Notes: generated by a model not told the origin, from the letters alone. DNA of 64,000 nucleotides from Betaproteobacteria bacterium HGW-Betaproteobacteria-9 (GCA_002842215.1 PHCC01000009.1:104570-168569); one strand, 5' to 3'; shown: positions 54,465-63,908, numbered from the stretch's first letter. A program made the numbers and translations.

Positions 54465-55106
54465 TCAGACCGCCATGTAGCGACCGGGACGGTGGTTGAT
54501 GGCCAGCGTCATGTTGAGCACGATGGCGCCCACGACCGACCAGAGGATCTGCCGCCCGTCCACCACCGCGAACGCCGCCAGCACGATGGTGCAATCGAAG
54601 GCCATCTGCACCTGACCAGCGCGCCAGCCGAAGCGCTCCTGCAGGTAGAGCACCAGCACGTTGAACCCGCCGAGGCTGGCCCGGTGGCGAAACAGCATCA
54701 GCATGCCAGCACCCATGAGCAACCCGCCCGCAATGGCAGCAAAGCCGGTGGACAGTGTGCCGAAGCTGATCCATTGCGGGACCCACTCCGCCAGCACCGC
54801 CAGCAACGCCACGGCGGCAAAGGTCTTGAGCGTGAACACCCAGCCCATGCGCTTGTAGGCCAGTCCATAGAACGGCAGGTTGATCAGGAAAAAAACCAGG
54901 CTGAAGTTCCAGCCGGTGGCGTAGTGCAGCAAGAAGGCCAGGCCGGCCGTACCACCGGTCAGCAAGCCGGTATGACGGAACATGATCACGCCCAGGGCGA
55001 CAAACAGCGTGCCCGTGAGCAGGGCCTGCGCGTCCTCGTGCAACTGGTGTTGGGCCGGTGATGCGGCGCCCGACGCACCGGGACCTTCAACCGACTTCAG
55101 GGCCAC
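54465..55106 (-). CDS. YitT-family membrane protein
   Basis: About 213 residues with five or six TM helices of the YitT/DUF161 family: ALLTGTLFVALGVIMFRHTGLLTGGTAGLAFLLHY, WNFSLVFFLINLPFYGLAYKRMG, and RASLGGFNVLVLYLQERFGWRAGQVQMAFD. Function unknown; often annotated as a membrane transporter. The start is uncertain: GTG 55106 is chosen as the last codon before conservation, and an upstream GTG 55208 is possible; neither has a good ribosome-binding site. Confidence 0.8.
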   Translation of the reverse strand: MALKSVEGPGASGAASPAQHQLHEDAQALLTGTLFVALGVIMFRHTGLLTGGTAGLAFLLHYATGWNFSLVFFLINLPFYGLAYKRMGWVFTLKTFAAVALLAVLAEWVPQWISFGTLSTGFAAIAGGLLMGAGMLMLFRHRASLGGFNVLVLYLQERFGWRAGQVQMAFDCTIVLAAFAVVDGRQILWSVVGAIVLNMTLAINHRPGRYMAV

Positions 55107-55278
55107 GGGTGAAGGGCTGCGGCGCAGCCTGGTCAGGGAAGGGAACACGGCAGGTCTCACTAGGCAGGGGAAACAGCTGCGGAGTATCGGCGCTGGGCAG
55201 CACAGCACGCTTGACCCAGGTCAGTGAAAGCCCGGCCAGCGGCAGCGGCCGGGACGAACGGTCTGCCGACGCACCCAC

Positions 55279-56109
55279 TCAGGCCGTGACGATCCAGCCT
55301 TCCAGGGGATCGAACGCGGGCAAGCCGTAGCGCGGGTGGCCGTTCTCGTGTTGCTGCTGCGCCCAGGCCGCCTGCAACAGGCAGAGCACCGCATCCAGCG
55401 CATCGCCGCTGGCGTCGTCGGCCAGTCCGTCGCGCTGGGCATGCGAGAGTTTCAGGCGAAAGCCGGTGGCCTGCAGCAGCGGCGCCTGGCCGCCCTCCAG
55501 CGCGTGGATGAGGGTCTTGCGAGCGATCAGGCGCTCGGGCGTCTGTTTCGCCTTCTCGTCGCTCTTGTAACTGGTTGCACCGAGCACGCTGCGGGCCAGC
55601 AGGCCGGGATAGGCCTCCAGGGCCACGCGCGCCGGGTCACCGGCCTGCAGACCCGGCAAGGTGACACCGGCAGCGACCAGTCGGGGCACCCCGGCGTGCA
55701 GCATGAATGCCACCGGCGGATTGACCCATTTCATGCTCGGACTCGATCCGGCCGGCCCGTCGGTGGCGCGGTGCGCGAACTTGCCACCCACCGGCCGCGC
55801 GTCGCAAAAGCTGGCGAAAGCAGCGCGGATGTCATCACGGCTGAGACGGGCGTAGTGGGCCATGCACGCGGCCCACTCGGTCGGCCAGCCCAGCGCCACC
55901 ACCAGTTCGCGCGGCAGGCCAAAAGGCAGGTCGAAACCGCCCACCCAGGCGCCAGCACCCTTCAGGCGATCACCCCAGGCATTGAGCGTCTCAAAGTGCT
56001 CAATGCGTTCGAGCAACACCCGGCCGCGGTCTGCGCGTCCAACCGCCAGGGTGATGGGCTTGCGCCGGGAGGGCGCACTGGTGAAGTCGCAACCGAGCAG
56101 CGAAATCAC
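55279..56109 (-). CDS. DUF429-domain protein (predicted nuclease)
   Basis: 276 residues. GCDFTSAPSRRKPITLA at the N-terminus and GFDLPFGLPRELV contain the conserved acidic residues of DUF429, a predicted RNase H-fold nuclease. WVNPPVAFMLHAGVPRL and LADDASGDALDAVLCLLQA (paired Asp) also fit. No experimental role is known to me. Not obviously operonic with its neighbours. Confidence 0.75.
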   Translation of the reverse strand: MISLLGCDFTSAPSRRKPITLAVGRADRGRVLLERIEHFETLNAWGDRLKGAGAWVGGFDLPFGLPRELVVALGWPTEWAACMAHYARLSRDDIRAAFASFCDARPVGGKFAHRATDGPAGSSPSMKWVNPPVAFMLHAGVPRLVAAGVTLPGLQAGDPARVALEAYPGLLARSVLGATSYKSDEKAKQTPERLIARKTLIHALEGGQAPLLQATGFRLKLSHAQRDGLADDASGDALDAVLCLLQAAWAQQQHENGHPRYGLPAFDPLEGWIVTA

Positions 56110-56136
56110 GACTCAGACGTTTTGCCGCCGGACCGC

Positions 56137-56222
56137 CCCAAGGCAAAACAGCCCCCTAGGGGGGCAGCGACCCGCGCAGCGGCGGAGCCCCGGGTCGGGC
56201 AGAGGCCCGAGACGCAAGGGTG
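56137..56222 (-). repeat. GC-rich palindromic intergenic repeat, copy 8 (divergent)
   Basis: CCCCAAGGCAAAACAGCCCCCTAGGGGGGCAGCGACCCGCGCAGCGGCGGAGCCCCGGGTCGGG; retains the C-tract/G-tract centre and GACCCG/CGGGTC arms but with different flanks. Between DUF429 and BLUF genes. Confidence 0.6.
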
Positions 56223-56224
56223 CA

Positions 56225-56650
56225 TCATGCTCTGCCGATGATGCTGGCCGTGGCCATCAGCTCTTCAAGCAGGGCCAGCGAGACCTTGCCCGAGACGCCA
56301 TAGGGATCGAACTCCGGGCGCTCGGAGTACTTGAGCACGATGGAGGTGTTGAGCTTGGACAGGTTGACCTGGCCCATGGTCCAGCCGCCAAAGCGGCGCT
56401 CAGAGATTTCTTCGTAGTGCAGCAGCACCACGTCGGTGTGTCGCGCGTCTTCAACGATGTGGTTGTAGAGCTTGTTGACCGCTTCACGACCACCTTCGAT
56501 CGCCTGCAGGAACACGCCACCGCCGTAGCAGAGCACGCCAGTGATGCCGTTGCCCATGTTGTGCGAGCGCGAGGTTTCGAGCACCGATTCAATGGTCTTG
56601 GCGCAATCCTTGTCGATTGCCCGGCTGACATAAAGCAGACGTACCAGCAT
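56225..56650 (-). CDS. BLUF-domain blue-light (FAD) sensor
   Basis: 141-residue single-domain photoreceptor. BLUF hallmarks are Tyr7 in LLYVSRA, Asn31 in SRSHNMGNGITG, Gln49 in VFLQAIEGGREAV, and Trp90 in ERRFGGWTMG; all are the residues of the flavin photocycle. There is no output domain, so it would signal by protein contact. It starts 10 nt after the folE stop, so both are cotranscribed. Confidence 0.93.
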   Translation of the reverse strand: MLVRLLYVSRAIDKDCAKTIESVLETSRSHNMGNGITGVLCYGGGVFLQAIEGGREAVNKLYNHIVEDARHTDVVLLHYEEISERRFGGWTMGQVNLSKLNTSIVLKYSERPEFDPYGVSGKVSLALLEELMATASIIGRA

Positions 56651-56660
56651 GGTGTGTTCT

Positions 56661-57395
56661 TCAGGATTTGCGGGGAATGAGCGACAGGAATTCGCGGCGC
56701 AGGTTGGGGTCTTTGAGGAACACGCCGCGCATGACCGAGTTGATCATCTTGCTGTCCATGTCTTTCACGCCACGCCAGGCCATGCAGTAGTGGCTGGCCT
56801 CCATGACGATGGCCAAGCCGTCGGGCTGGGTCTTTTCCTGGATCAGGTCGGCCAGCTGCACCACGGCCTCTTCCTGGATCTGCGGCCGGCCCATGATCCA
56901 TTCGGCCAGGCGCGCGTACTTGGACAGGCCGATCACGTTGGTGTGTTCGTTGGGCATGACGCCGATCCAGATCTTGCCGATGACCGGGCAGAAGTGGTGG
57001 CTGCAGGCGCTGCGCACGGTGATCGGGCCGACGATCATCAGCTCGTTGAGGTGCTCGGCATTGGGGAACTCGGTGACGCTGGGTCCGTGCACATAGCGGC
57101 CGTTGAACACCTCCTTGAGGTACATCTTGGCCACCCGGCGCGCGGTGTCGCCGGTGTTGTGGTCGCTCTCCGTGTCGATCACCATGCTGTCGAGCACGCC
57201 CTGCATCTTGACCGTCACCTCTTCCAGCAACTGATCGAGCTCGCCGGGTTCGATGAAGCCGGCGATGTTGTCGTTGGAGTGAAAGCGTTGGCGCGCGGCC
57301 TTGATGCGTTCGCGAATTTTGACGGACACGGGCACGCCCTGGTCATCGTCGATGGGGTCGGCGGAGGTCATGTCAGGTTCGGTTTTCATGAGCAT
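56661..57395 (-). CDS. folE: GTP cyclohydrolase I
   Basis: First enzyme of folate/pterin synthesis, GTP to 7,8-dihydroneopterin triphosphate; 244 residues. Zinc ligands lie in RSACSHHFCPVIGKIWIGVMP and later SHYCMAWRGV; GLSKYARLAEWIMGRPQIQEEAVVQLADLI is diagnostic. The N-terminal 30 residues are variable; ATG 57389 is an alternative. Cotranscribed with the BLUF sensor. Confidence 0.95.
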   Translation of the reverse strand: MLMKTEPDMTSADPIDDDQGVPVSVKIRERIKAARQRFHSNDNIAGFIEPGELDQLLEEVTVKMQGVLDSMVIDTESDHNTGDTARRVAKMYLKEVFNGRYVHGPSVTEFPNAEHLNELMIVGPITVRSACSHHFCPVIGKIWIGVMPNEHTNVIGLSKYARLAEWIMGRPQIQEEAVVQLADLIQEKTQPDGLAIVMEASHYCMAWRGVKDMDSKMINSVMRGVFLKDPNLRREFLSLIPRKS

Positions 57396-57474
57396 GGGTC
57401 ATGCTAACACCGGGTGTCGAAGCACCGAATACCAGGCTGTCAGCAGGGGTCTTCAGGCGCATGGCAGGCCGGAT

Positions 57475-58815
57475 TCAGTATCGGTGGCCAGTGAGGAACA
57501 GCATGGTCCGCATGACACCAAAAGCCAGACGGTCCAGCAAACGTTGGTGCCAGGGGCGTTGCGCGAGCACCCGGGCGTCGAGCCGCTGCCCCTCCCGCTC
57601 AAAGACTTCGACCAGGGAGTGGTGCAGCAGGGTTGAGAAGCGGCGGTCCGTGGTCATGACATTGGCCTCACGCGCGAGCAGCAAGGACAGGGGGTCGAGG
57701 TTGGTCGACCCCACGGTCGCCCAGCGCTGGTCGATCACCGCCACCTTGGCATGCAGGGCGCTGGTCGCGTACTCGTGGATCTCGATGCCCGCGCCGAGCA
57801 AGGTCTGGTACACCGGCCGGGCGGCCCGGTACTGCATGAAATGCTCGTATTTGCCCTGCAGCAACAGGCGCACCCGCACACCGCGCTGCGCCGCCATCAG
57901 GAGCGCACGCCGCAGCTTGCGGCCCGGGACGAAATAGGCGTTGGCGATCATGACGTCGTGCCGGGACTCGCCAATGGCCTTGAGGTAGGCTCGCTCGATA
58001 TCGTGCCGGTGGCTGACGTTGTCGCGCAGCAGCAGCGCGGCACGTGCGTTGTCCACCCCGAGCGGGCCATCGGACAGGGACGCCGGCAAGCTGCTTTCGC
58101 CATCCGGCTTTCTGTGATTGGCCCCGGTATCCCCACCGGAACCCGCTTCCAGCCGCGCGAGCAGGCGCGAAAAATCCCCCACCGGCGTGGTTTCGCGCAA
58201 AGCTTCCCAGGCGGCCCTGAATTCCCGCTGCCGAGCCTTGCGCACGGCCTGCAACCGCCACCAGAGCTGCTCCATGGTCTCAACCATGTCGGCCACCACC
58301 GGACCGGCCACCCGCAGTGAAAAATCCAGGCGCGGCGCCACCAGCCGCCCCAGGGCCACGTCATCCTGGTCGTCGATGATGTTGATGCCGCCGCAAAAGC
58401 CCACCGTGCCGTCCACCACACACAGCTTGCGGTGCAGGCGTCGCCAGCGACTCGGGATCAGCAAACCCAGCCGACCCAGCGGCGCGTAGACCCGCAGGCG
58501 TACACCCGCCTGCGCAAAGCGCCTTTTCCACTCGTCCGGAACCCTGGGCGTGCCCACGCCATCGATCACCAGCCGCACCAGCACGCCCCGCTGTGCCGCG
58601 CGTTCCAGCGCCTGCGCCACGCCCAGCGCCGAACCGGCGAACTCGAAGATGTAGGTTTCGAGATGCACCACCCGGCGCGCAGCGTCCATGGCCTCCACGA
58701 GGGCCGGGAACAGCTCCGCGCCACCCACCAGCAGCAGCAACTGGTTCCCGCTGTGCATCACCGCCTTGCCCTGCGTTGCCGGGCGTCCCTGGGACTCGGG
58801 ACGGTCTGCGTTCAC
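57475..58815 (-). CDS. clsB: Cardiolipin synthase (PLD family, ClsB-like)
   Basis: 446-residue phospholipase-D-superfamily enzyme without N-terminal TM. The two HKD motifs are HRKLCVVDGTVGFCGGINI (first) and HAKVAVIDQRWATVGSTNLDPLS (second), as in ClsB of E. coli. It transfers phosphatidyl groups to make cardiolipin. A low-conservation linker (about 205-255) separates the halves. It overlaps the upstream EEP gene by 4 nt; ybhP-clsB pairing is the same in E. coli. Confidence 0.92.
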   Translation of the reverse strand: MNADRPESQGRPATQGKAVMHSGNQLLLLVGGAELFPALVEAMDAARRVVHLETYIFEFAGSALGVAQALERAAQRGVLVRLVIDGVGTPRVPDEWKRRFAQAGVRLRVYAPLGRLGLLIPSRWRRLHRKLCVVDGTVGFCGGINIIDDQDDVALGRLVAPRLDFSLRVAGPVVADMVETMEQLWWRLQAVRKARQREFRAAWEALRETTPVGDFSRLLARLEAGSGGDTGANHRKPDGESSLPASLSDGPLGVDNARAALLLRDNVSHRHDIERAYLKAIGESRHDVMIANAYFVPGRKLRRALLMAAQRGVRVRLLLQGKYEHFMQYRAARPVYQTLLGAGIEIHEYATSALHAKVAVIDQRWATVGSTNLDPLSLLLAREANVMTTDRRFSTLLHHSLVEVFEREGQRLDARVLAQRPWHQRLLDRLAFGVMRTMLFLTGHRY

Positions 58816-59540
58816 AACTCGAACTCACCAATCAGCGGCAGGTGATCGGACATGCGTGACCAGGCCCGACCATGCGGCACATGGGCCGATATCGGCTGGA
58901 GGCCGCGCACGAAGATGCGGTCCAGGTGCAGCAGCGGCAGGCGCGACGGGTAGGTCGGCAGGCGGATGCCGTCAAAGGTGCGCAGGTCCAGCGCCGCCAT
59001 GGGTTTGAGCAGCTGCGCGCCCCAATCGTTGAAATCACCCGCCACGATCAGGGGTGCACCCGCCGGAACCTGGGTCGCCACATACTCTCCCAGGCGCTGG
59101 ACCTGGCGCTCCCGGCTGGCATGGATCAGGCCCAGGTGCACCACCACCACATGAACGTCGGCCCCGTCCACCAGCACCTGCGAATGCAGCAGGCCCCGCT
59201 GCTCGAACCGGTGGTCCGACACATCGGAGTGCCAGGATTCCACCACCGGCCAGCGCGACAGCAGCGCATTGCCATGTTCCCCGTGCCGCGTGACCGCATT
59301 GGTCCGGTAGACCGACTCATAGCCCTCGGGCGACAGGTAGCCCGCCTGGTCAAGGTCGGGCCAGCGGGTGAAGTGCTTTTCCAGTTTGCGGTGGTGACGC
59401 CGCACTTCCTGCAGGCAGACGATGTCGGCATCGAACTGCTCGACCGCGTGGGCGAGGTTGTGGATTTCCAGCCGGCGCGCGGGGCCGAGGCCCTGCACGC
59501 CTTTGTGGATGTTGTAGGTCGCAACCCGCAGAATGCTCAT
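58812..59540 (-). CDS. Endonuclease/exonuclease/phosphatase-family protein (YbhP-like)
   Basis: 242 residues. ILRVATYNIHKGVQGLGPARRLEIHNL, DADIVCLQEVRRHHRK, LIVAGDFNDWGAQL and SDHLPLIGEFEL cover the EEP metal and His/Asp catalytic residues. Immediately upstream of clsB with a stop/start overlap, matching E. coli ybhP-clsB. Substrate unknown. ATG 59540 preferred over 59564 by conservation. Confidence 0.9.
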   Translation of the reverse strand: MSILRVATYNIHKGVQGLGPARRLEIHNLAHAVEQFDADIVCLQEVRRHHRKLEKHFTRWPDLDQAGYLSPEGYESVYRTNAVTRHGEHGNALLSRWPVVESWHSDVSDHRFEQRGLLHSQVLVDGADVHVVVVHLGLIHASRERQVQRLGEYVATQVPAGAPLIVAGDFNDWGAQLLKPMAALDLRTFDGIRLPTYPSRLPLLHLDRIFVRGLQPISAHVPHGRAWSRMSDHLPLIGEFEL

Positions 59541-59594
59541 GCGGGCAATGATCGCACGTTGCACGGGCCTGCGGCGTCCCCACCTGTGCCGTCT

Positions 59595-61766
59595 TCAGAA
59601 CCCGCTTTCCCGGATGAAGATCGACGCCAGCCGGCGCAGGGTGCCACTGATCAGCGACTCGGCGTGCCCGTCGATGCGCACCCGAACGGCCGCGACCTGG
59701 TGGGCCGGCAGGGGCTCGTCCAGCAAGACGCGCACGCGGAACAGCGCATCGCGCACCACCTGCGTGCGCTCCTGACCCGAGCGGGCGGGTTCGTTCACCG
59801 TGGCGATCGGCCCACCGTGATTGGCATCGAGCAGGCTGCTGGGCAACACCGTCGTCCGCGACACATCAATGGACTCGATGCGGCCGTCCATCCAGGACGG
59901 CTGGCCCGCGAGCCTTCGCGCCCGAACGGTCTGCCCGACCTCCACACGCGCCAGATCTTCTTCGGGAATGAAGGCGTCGATCACCCAGCGCGAGCTGTCC
60001 ACCAGCATGGCCAGGGGTTCACGCGATTTGACCCACACGCCGGGCGCCAGGTCATGGTCGACATCGTGCAACTCGCCGTCGAACGGGGCCCGCAAGGTCA
60101 GCCGTGCCCGCTCATCGATGCTGGCCTGTTCTTCGGCCTCGAAATAGGCTTTCTGTGAAGTCAGCAGCTGGCGCTGGGACTCGCCATCGGGCACACCCAT
60201 CAACCCGGCGATCTGGCTTTCGCGGGCCAGCGCCAGCTGGCGCGATTTGCCCTGCGCGATACCCAGCATGCTCGAGTCAAGTACAAAGAGCACGTCGCCC
60301 GCCTTGAACTGGCGCTGGGTCGGCACCGTGACGATCTGCGCGGCAAAGGGCGCATGGATCGTCTGCTGATCGGCCGCATGAATCCAGCCATAGCCGGTGA
60401 CGCGGCTGCTGAAGGGGAAGAACAGGATCACCAGAAGCGCCAGCCCGGCCACCACCAGGCCTTTGATCCGCGCCGCGCCGATTTCGCCCCGCCTCGCTTT
60501 CCAGACCGCGAGTTCCTTGAACACCGGCTTGGCGATGAACCAGGACAGCTCCAGCACCATGAGCGCGATCCCCAGCAACTTGAAGAAAAAGACATACACC
60601 AGCAGCGCAATACCGAGGAACACCACCAGCCGGTACAACCAGGTGCCCAGCGCAAACGCCACCAGCGCCCGTCGTTTGGCGAGCGAAAAGCTCTCTGTCC
60701 AGGGATCGTTCAGGCCCAGCAGGCTGCGGCGCAGCCAGACCTTGGCCAGGGCACTGGAACGCTCGTGCAGGTTGGGCAGGTCCAGCAGGTCGCTGAAAAT
60801 GAAATAACCATCGAAGCGCATGAACGGGCTGGCGTTGATGGCCAGCGTCATGATCCAGCTGGTGGTGGCCAGAAAGAACATGCCGTTGCGGAACGCTCCA
60901 TCAGGTGCCAGGCTCCAGAGCAAGGTGGCCAGACTGGCCAGGGCCAGCTCGACCGCGATGCCCGCGCTGGCAATGGCCAGGCGCTGGCGCGGGTCCTTCA
61001 GGCGCCAGCTCTCCCCGGTGTCGGTGTAGAGCATGGGGAACATCACCAGAAAAGCCACCCCCATGTGCGCCACGCGCACGCCATAGCGGGTCGCGACGAC
61101 AGCGTGGCCCATTTCGTGCACCGTCTTGGCGAACAACAAGGCCAATCCATACCCGAACACCCCGGACCAGGTCATGTTGTCCACCAGCGTGTGCTGGAAC
61201 ACATCCCACTGCCGCGAGGCGAGAAACAGGCCGAGCACTGTGACCAAGCCCAACATCCCGAAAACCCAGGGCATCTGCAAACGGGCCAGCAGCGGCTGCA
61301 GTGCCGCCAGCCAGGCCTGAGGCCGGACCAGGGGAACCCGGAAAAACAGGTAGTTGTGCACCATCCACTCGAACAAGGACCGCTTGAGCTGCTGGCTGCG
61401 GCCGATGACCCGAGCCACATCGGCCTTCGTGTCCAAGCGCAGCAACTGGTTGTCGGACAGGAAACCCAGCAGCTGGCGCACGTCCGGCAGGGTCACGTTG
61501 AGCGGCGTTTCTGCATTGACCACCTTCACCAGGGCCGCCGCGTCGTGGTGGGCCCAGTGAACCAGCAGCTCGAAGTCGATCCAGCCGATGCGGTAGAAGC
61601 GGTTGTTGACCGGGTCCTGGATGATCCAGGCCGGGGATCCGTCTTCATTGGCCGCCGCCGGAAACACCACAAGCTCGTCGCGGATGCGCGGCAACGGCAC
61701 CACCTTCGTCCGCTTGACACGCCGGGACAGCGGGATCGTCGCGCTGGTGCTCACAGACCCGTCCAC
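59595..61766 (-). CDS. M50 site-2-protease / HlyD fusion (putative peptide zinc metalloprotease, YydH-like)
   Basis: 723-residue membrane protein. The N-terminal cytosolic part (about 30-110) resembles a PqqD-like winged helix (WIIQDPVNNRFYRIGWIDFELL). Next comes an M50 metalloprotease domain with zinc motif HEMGH (His217, Glu218, His221) and NASPFMRFDGYFIFSDLLDLPNL as the second conserved box. A C-terminal TM and periplasmic HlyD-type barrel-sandwich follow (about 450-700: SRVTGYGWIHAADQQTIHAPFAA, LTLRAPFDGELHDVDHDLAPGVWV). The gene overlaps the next adaptor by 16 nt. Related proteins occur with peptide export systems; no peptide precursor is visible here. Confidence 0.85.
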   Translation of the reverse strand: MDGSVSTSATIPLSRRVKRTKVVPLPRIRDELVVFPAAANEDGSPAWIIQDPVNNRFYRIGWIDFELLVHWAHHDAAALVKVVNAETPLNVTLPDVRQLLGFLSDNQLLRLDTKADVARVIGRSQQLKRSLFEWMVHNYLFFRVPLVRPQAWLAALQPLLARLQMPWVFGMLGLVTVLGLFLASRQWDVFQHTLVDNMTWSGVFGYGLALLFAKTVHEMGHAVVATRYGVRVAHMGVAFLVMFPMLYTDTGESWRLKDPRQRLAIASAGIAVELALASLATLLWSLAPDGAFRNGMFFLATTSWIMTLAINASPFMRFDGYFIFSDLLDLPNLHERSSALAKVWLRRSLLGLNDPWTESFSLAKRRALVAFALGTWLYRLVVFLGIALLVYVFFFKLLGIALMVLELSWFIAKPVFKELAVWKARRGEIGAARIKGLVVAGLALLVILFFPFSSRVTGYGWIHAADQQTIHAPFAAQIVTVPTQRQFKAGDVLFVLDSSMLGIAQGKSRQLALARESQIAGLMGVPDGESQRQLLTSQKAYFEAEEQASIDERARLTLRAPFDGELHDVDHDLAPGVWVKSREPLAMLVDSSRWVIDAFIPEEDLARVEVGQTVRARRLAGQPSWMDGRIESIDVSRTTVLPSSLLDANHGGPIATVNEPARSGQERTQVVRDALFRVRVLLDEPLPAHQVAAVRVRIDGHAESLISGTLRRLASIFIRESGF

Positions 61767-63079
61767 TCCCGCACACTGGCCAGCGGCCGGCGGAACAGGT
61801 AGTAGCCCAGCAGCACCCAGTCGCCCGAAATGCGGGCCGTGCCGCGCAGGCCGATGCGCGGCAATTCGGTGTCCTCATCAAAACGCGCGCGCAGCCGGTA
61901 CGCAGCGACGCCGTCCGGACTCAAAGACGCCTGGTAGCTCGCTTCGATCAGGCGAGCGGCGCGGGGGCTCAGCGGTTCGGTGTGCAGGAAGAGCCGCACG
62001 GGCGACTCCAGCTCCAGATTGATGGCATCAGCCACCGACAGCCAGATCAGGATGCCGCCGTCTTCCGGCTGGGCCAGCTGCATGACACGTTCGCCGGTCT
62101 GGACCGGTCGCCCGAGCCAGTCGTTGGTGTCCGAAAAAATGGCCACACCATCGCGTTCCGCACGCACCTCGACACGTTGCGCCTGGTTGTCCACGGCGGC
62201 CAGCTCGGCCTCTTTCTCCCGGACCCGCCCCAGCGCCACCGCCACATCAGCCTTGCTCTTCGCGTCGTCGAAGGCGCGCTGCTGGGCGACGTGGGCGTCG
62301 GCCCGGGCAATCTCCAGGCTCTTGAGCGCCACCTGCTGGCGGTTGAGCAACGCGGAATCATCGAGCGAGAACAGCAACTCACCCGCCTTGACGCGCGCAT
62401 TGGGCGCCACCGCGAACGAACCGACCACGCCATCCTGCGGTGCGGCCACCGCCATGGCGTTGAGTGCGATCACTTCGGCGGGCGCCAGCACCGACATCCG
62501 CACCGGAATGAACAGACCCAGCACCAGGGCGCTGACCAACAGCCAGCGGTTGCGGCGGTTCTTGAACAGCTTGCCGGCGCTACTCCAGGAGCGCTGCGTG
62601 CTACGGTGGAGCGCGGAAAAACAGTAGCCATACGTGGCGTGTAACCGCTGCACCAGCTGGATGGCTGGGTCGTCCCAGGCCTGCTCACGGGCATAAAGCA
62701 CCATGCCCTGGGACACGCCGCTCTTGTCTGGCAACGGTGCCCACAGCAGGTGTTCCGGCAACCACTCGGCCCAGCTTTTGGCGTCTTCGCCGGCAGCATC
62801 CGCATGGTCCAGACAGTGAACCGCCCCGTCACGCGGCAAGCGCTGGGCAAATTGGCTGAGCCAGACGGCGAACGGCGAATCGTTGGCCACGCTCACCAGG
62901 CCGGAGGCGGCCGCCAGGCGAACCCGATCACCATCCAGCTCGAACAGGGCCGCCTGCCGGTAGGGCGTCAACGCGTGGGTTTCGTTGACGATGGTGAAGC
63001 GGAGTGCGGCGAGGGTTTGCGCTTCCAGCGCCCGGGCTTCGATCTGCAGCAGGACGCTCAGATCCGAGACATCAGACAT
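61751..63079 (-). CDS. HlyD-family periplasmic adaptor with N-terminal sensory-like domain
   Basis: 442-residue membrane-fusion protein. Residues about 1-165 look like a GAF-type domain (IEARALEAQTLAALRFTIVNETHALTPYRQAALFELDG), followed by a TM (WLLVSALVLGLFIPV), then the barrel-sandwich hybrid and coiled coil (VVGSFAVAPNARVKAGELLFSLDDSALL; NRQQVALKSLEIARADAHVAQQRA). A cytosolic GAF on an adaptor is unusual. It lies 9 nt after the next gene upstream and overlaps the M50 gene, so the three are one operon. Confidence 0.85.
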   Translation of the reverse strand: MSDVSDLSVLLQIEARALEAQTLAALRFTIVNETHALTPYRQAALFELDGDRVRLAAASGLVSVANDSPFAVWLSQFAQRLPRDGAVHCLDHADAAGEDAKSWAEWLPEHLLWAPLPDKSGVSQGMVLYAREQAWDDPAIQLVQRLHATYGYCFSALHRSTQRSWSSAGKLFKNRRNRWLLVSALVLGLFIPVRMSVLAPAEVIALNAMAVAAPQDGVVGSFAVAPNARVKAGELLFSLDDSALLNRQQVALKSLEIARADAHVAQQRAFDDAKSKADVAVALGRVREKEAELAAVDNQAQRVEVRAERDGVAIFSDTNDWLGRPVQTGERVMQLAQPEDGGILIWLSVADAINLELESPVRLFLHTEPLSPRAARLIEASYQASLSPDGVAAYRLRARFDEDTELPRIGLRGTARISGDWVLLGYYLFRRPLASVREWTGL

Positions 63080-63088
63080 TGCTCAGAC

Positions 63089-63907
63089 TCACCGCATGCC
63101 TGTGAATTTCGCCACGCCGCTCATGCCGGGCAGCAGGTCGGCGTGCGATTTCAGCATGGTCGCTTCGAGCTCGATGGTCTGGCTCACCGGATCCACACGG
63201 CTGTTGATCCGGTGCACCCGCGCGGCGTAGGTGTTGCCGGTTTCATCGATGGTCACCTCGAACTCATGTCCCATCTTCAGGGTCGACATCCAGTTCGACG
63301 GCACGTTCAGCTTCAGCAACAACAGGCCGCTGCGCACCAGGTCGAGCAGCGGTTGTCCGGCGCTGACGGTCATGTGGCTGCGCACGTGGAGCTTGGCCGT
63401 CGAGCCGCTCCAGGGCGCCCGGATCGAGCACTGCGAAATCTGGAACTGGTACAGGTCGATCTGGGCCTTGGCTTTGGCCACCGCGCTGGCGGCCAGGGAC
63501 ACCTCGACGTCGCTCGCCTGCTCCAGGCCCTGCATGCGCAACTTGGCTTCGTACTGATCGGTGGCTGCCGCCAGATCGGCGCTGGCCATGGCCTGACGGG
63601 CACGCGGCTCGTCGCAATCCAGCGAAACCAGGGTGGCCCCTTGTCTGAAAGGAGCGCCCAGGCCCACGTGAAGTTTGGCGATGCGCCCGGGAACGGGACT
63701 GGCCAGCACGGTCTCACCCGCCGGCAACACCAGAACCCGCACGGATGCCGACGCAGCAGCGGGTGCCGCAGCGGTTGCTGCTGGCTTGGGCGGGTTTGAG
63801 GCAGCCCTGGTCGCACCGGCGGAGGGTGTCTGTGCGGAAACCGTCAGGGACAGAGCGCCCAGAAACAACACCGCGCCGGTCGCGCGCCACAGGAATTTAC
63901 GGGACAT
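63089..63907 (-). CDS. RND/HlyD-type periplasmic adaptor
   Basis: 272-residue exported adaptor with a signal peptide (AVLFLGALSLTVSA) and an alanine/proline-rich linker (30-60). The core shows LASPVPGRIAKLHVGLGAPFRQGATLVSLDCDEPRARQAM, then a coiled coil, CSIRAPWSGSTAKLHVRSHMTVSAGQPLLDLV and VDPVSQTIELEAT. ATG 63907 chosen; the TTG upstream lies in the next gene's end. It is the first complete adaptor of the operon and likely contacts an outer-membrane channel. Confidence 0.87.
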   Translation of the reverse strand: MSRKFLWRATGAVLFLGALSLTVSAQTPSAGATRAASNPPKPAATAAAPAAASASVRVLVLPAGETVLASPVPGRIAKLHVGLGAPFRQGATLVSLDCDEPRARQAMASADLAAATDQYEAKLRMQGLEQASDVEVSLAASAVAKAKAQIDLYQFQISQCSIRAPWSGSTAKLHVRSHMTVSAGQPLLDLVRSGLLLLKLNVPSNWMSTLKMGHEFEVTIDETGNTYAARVHRINSRVDPVSQTIELEATMLKSHADLLPGMSGVAKFTGMR

Positions 63908-63908
63908 G

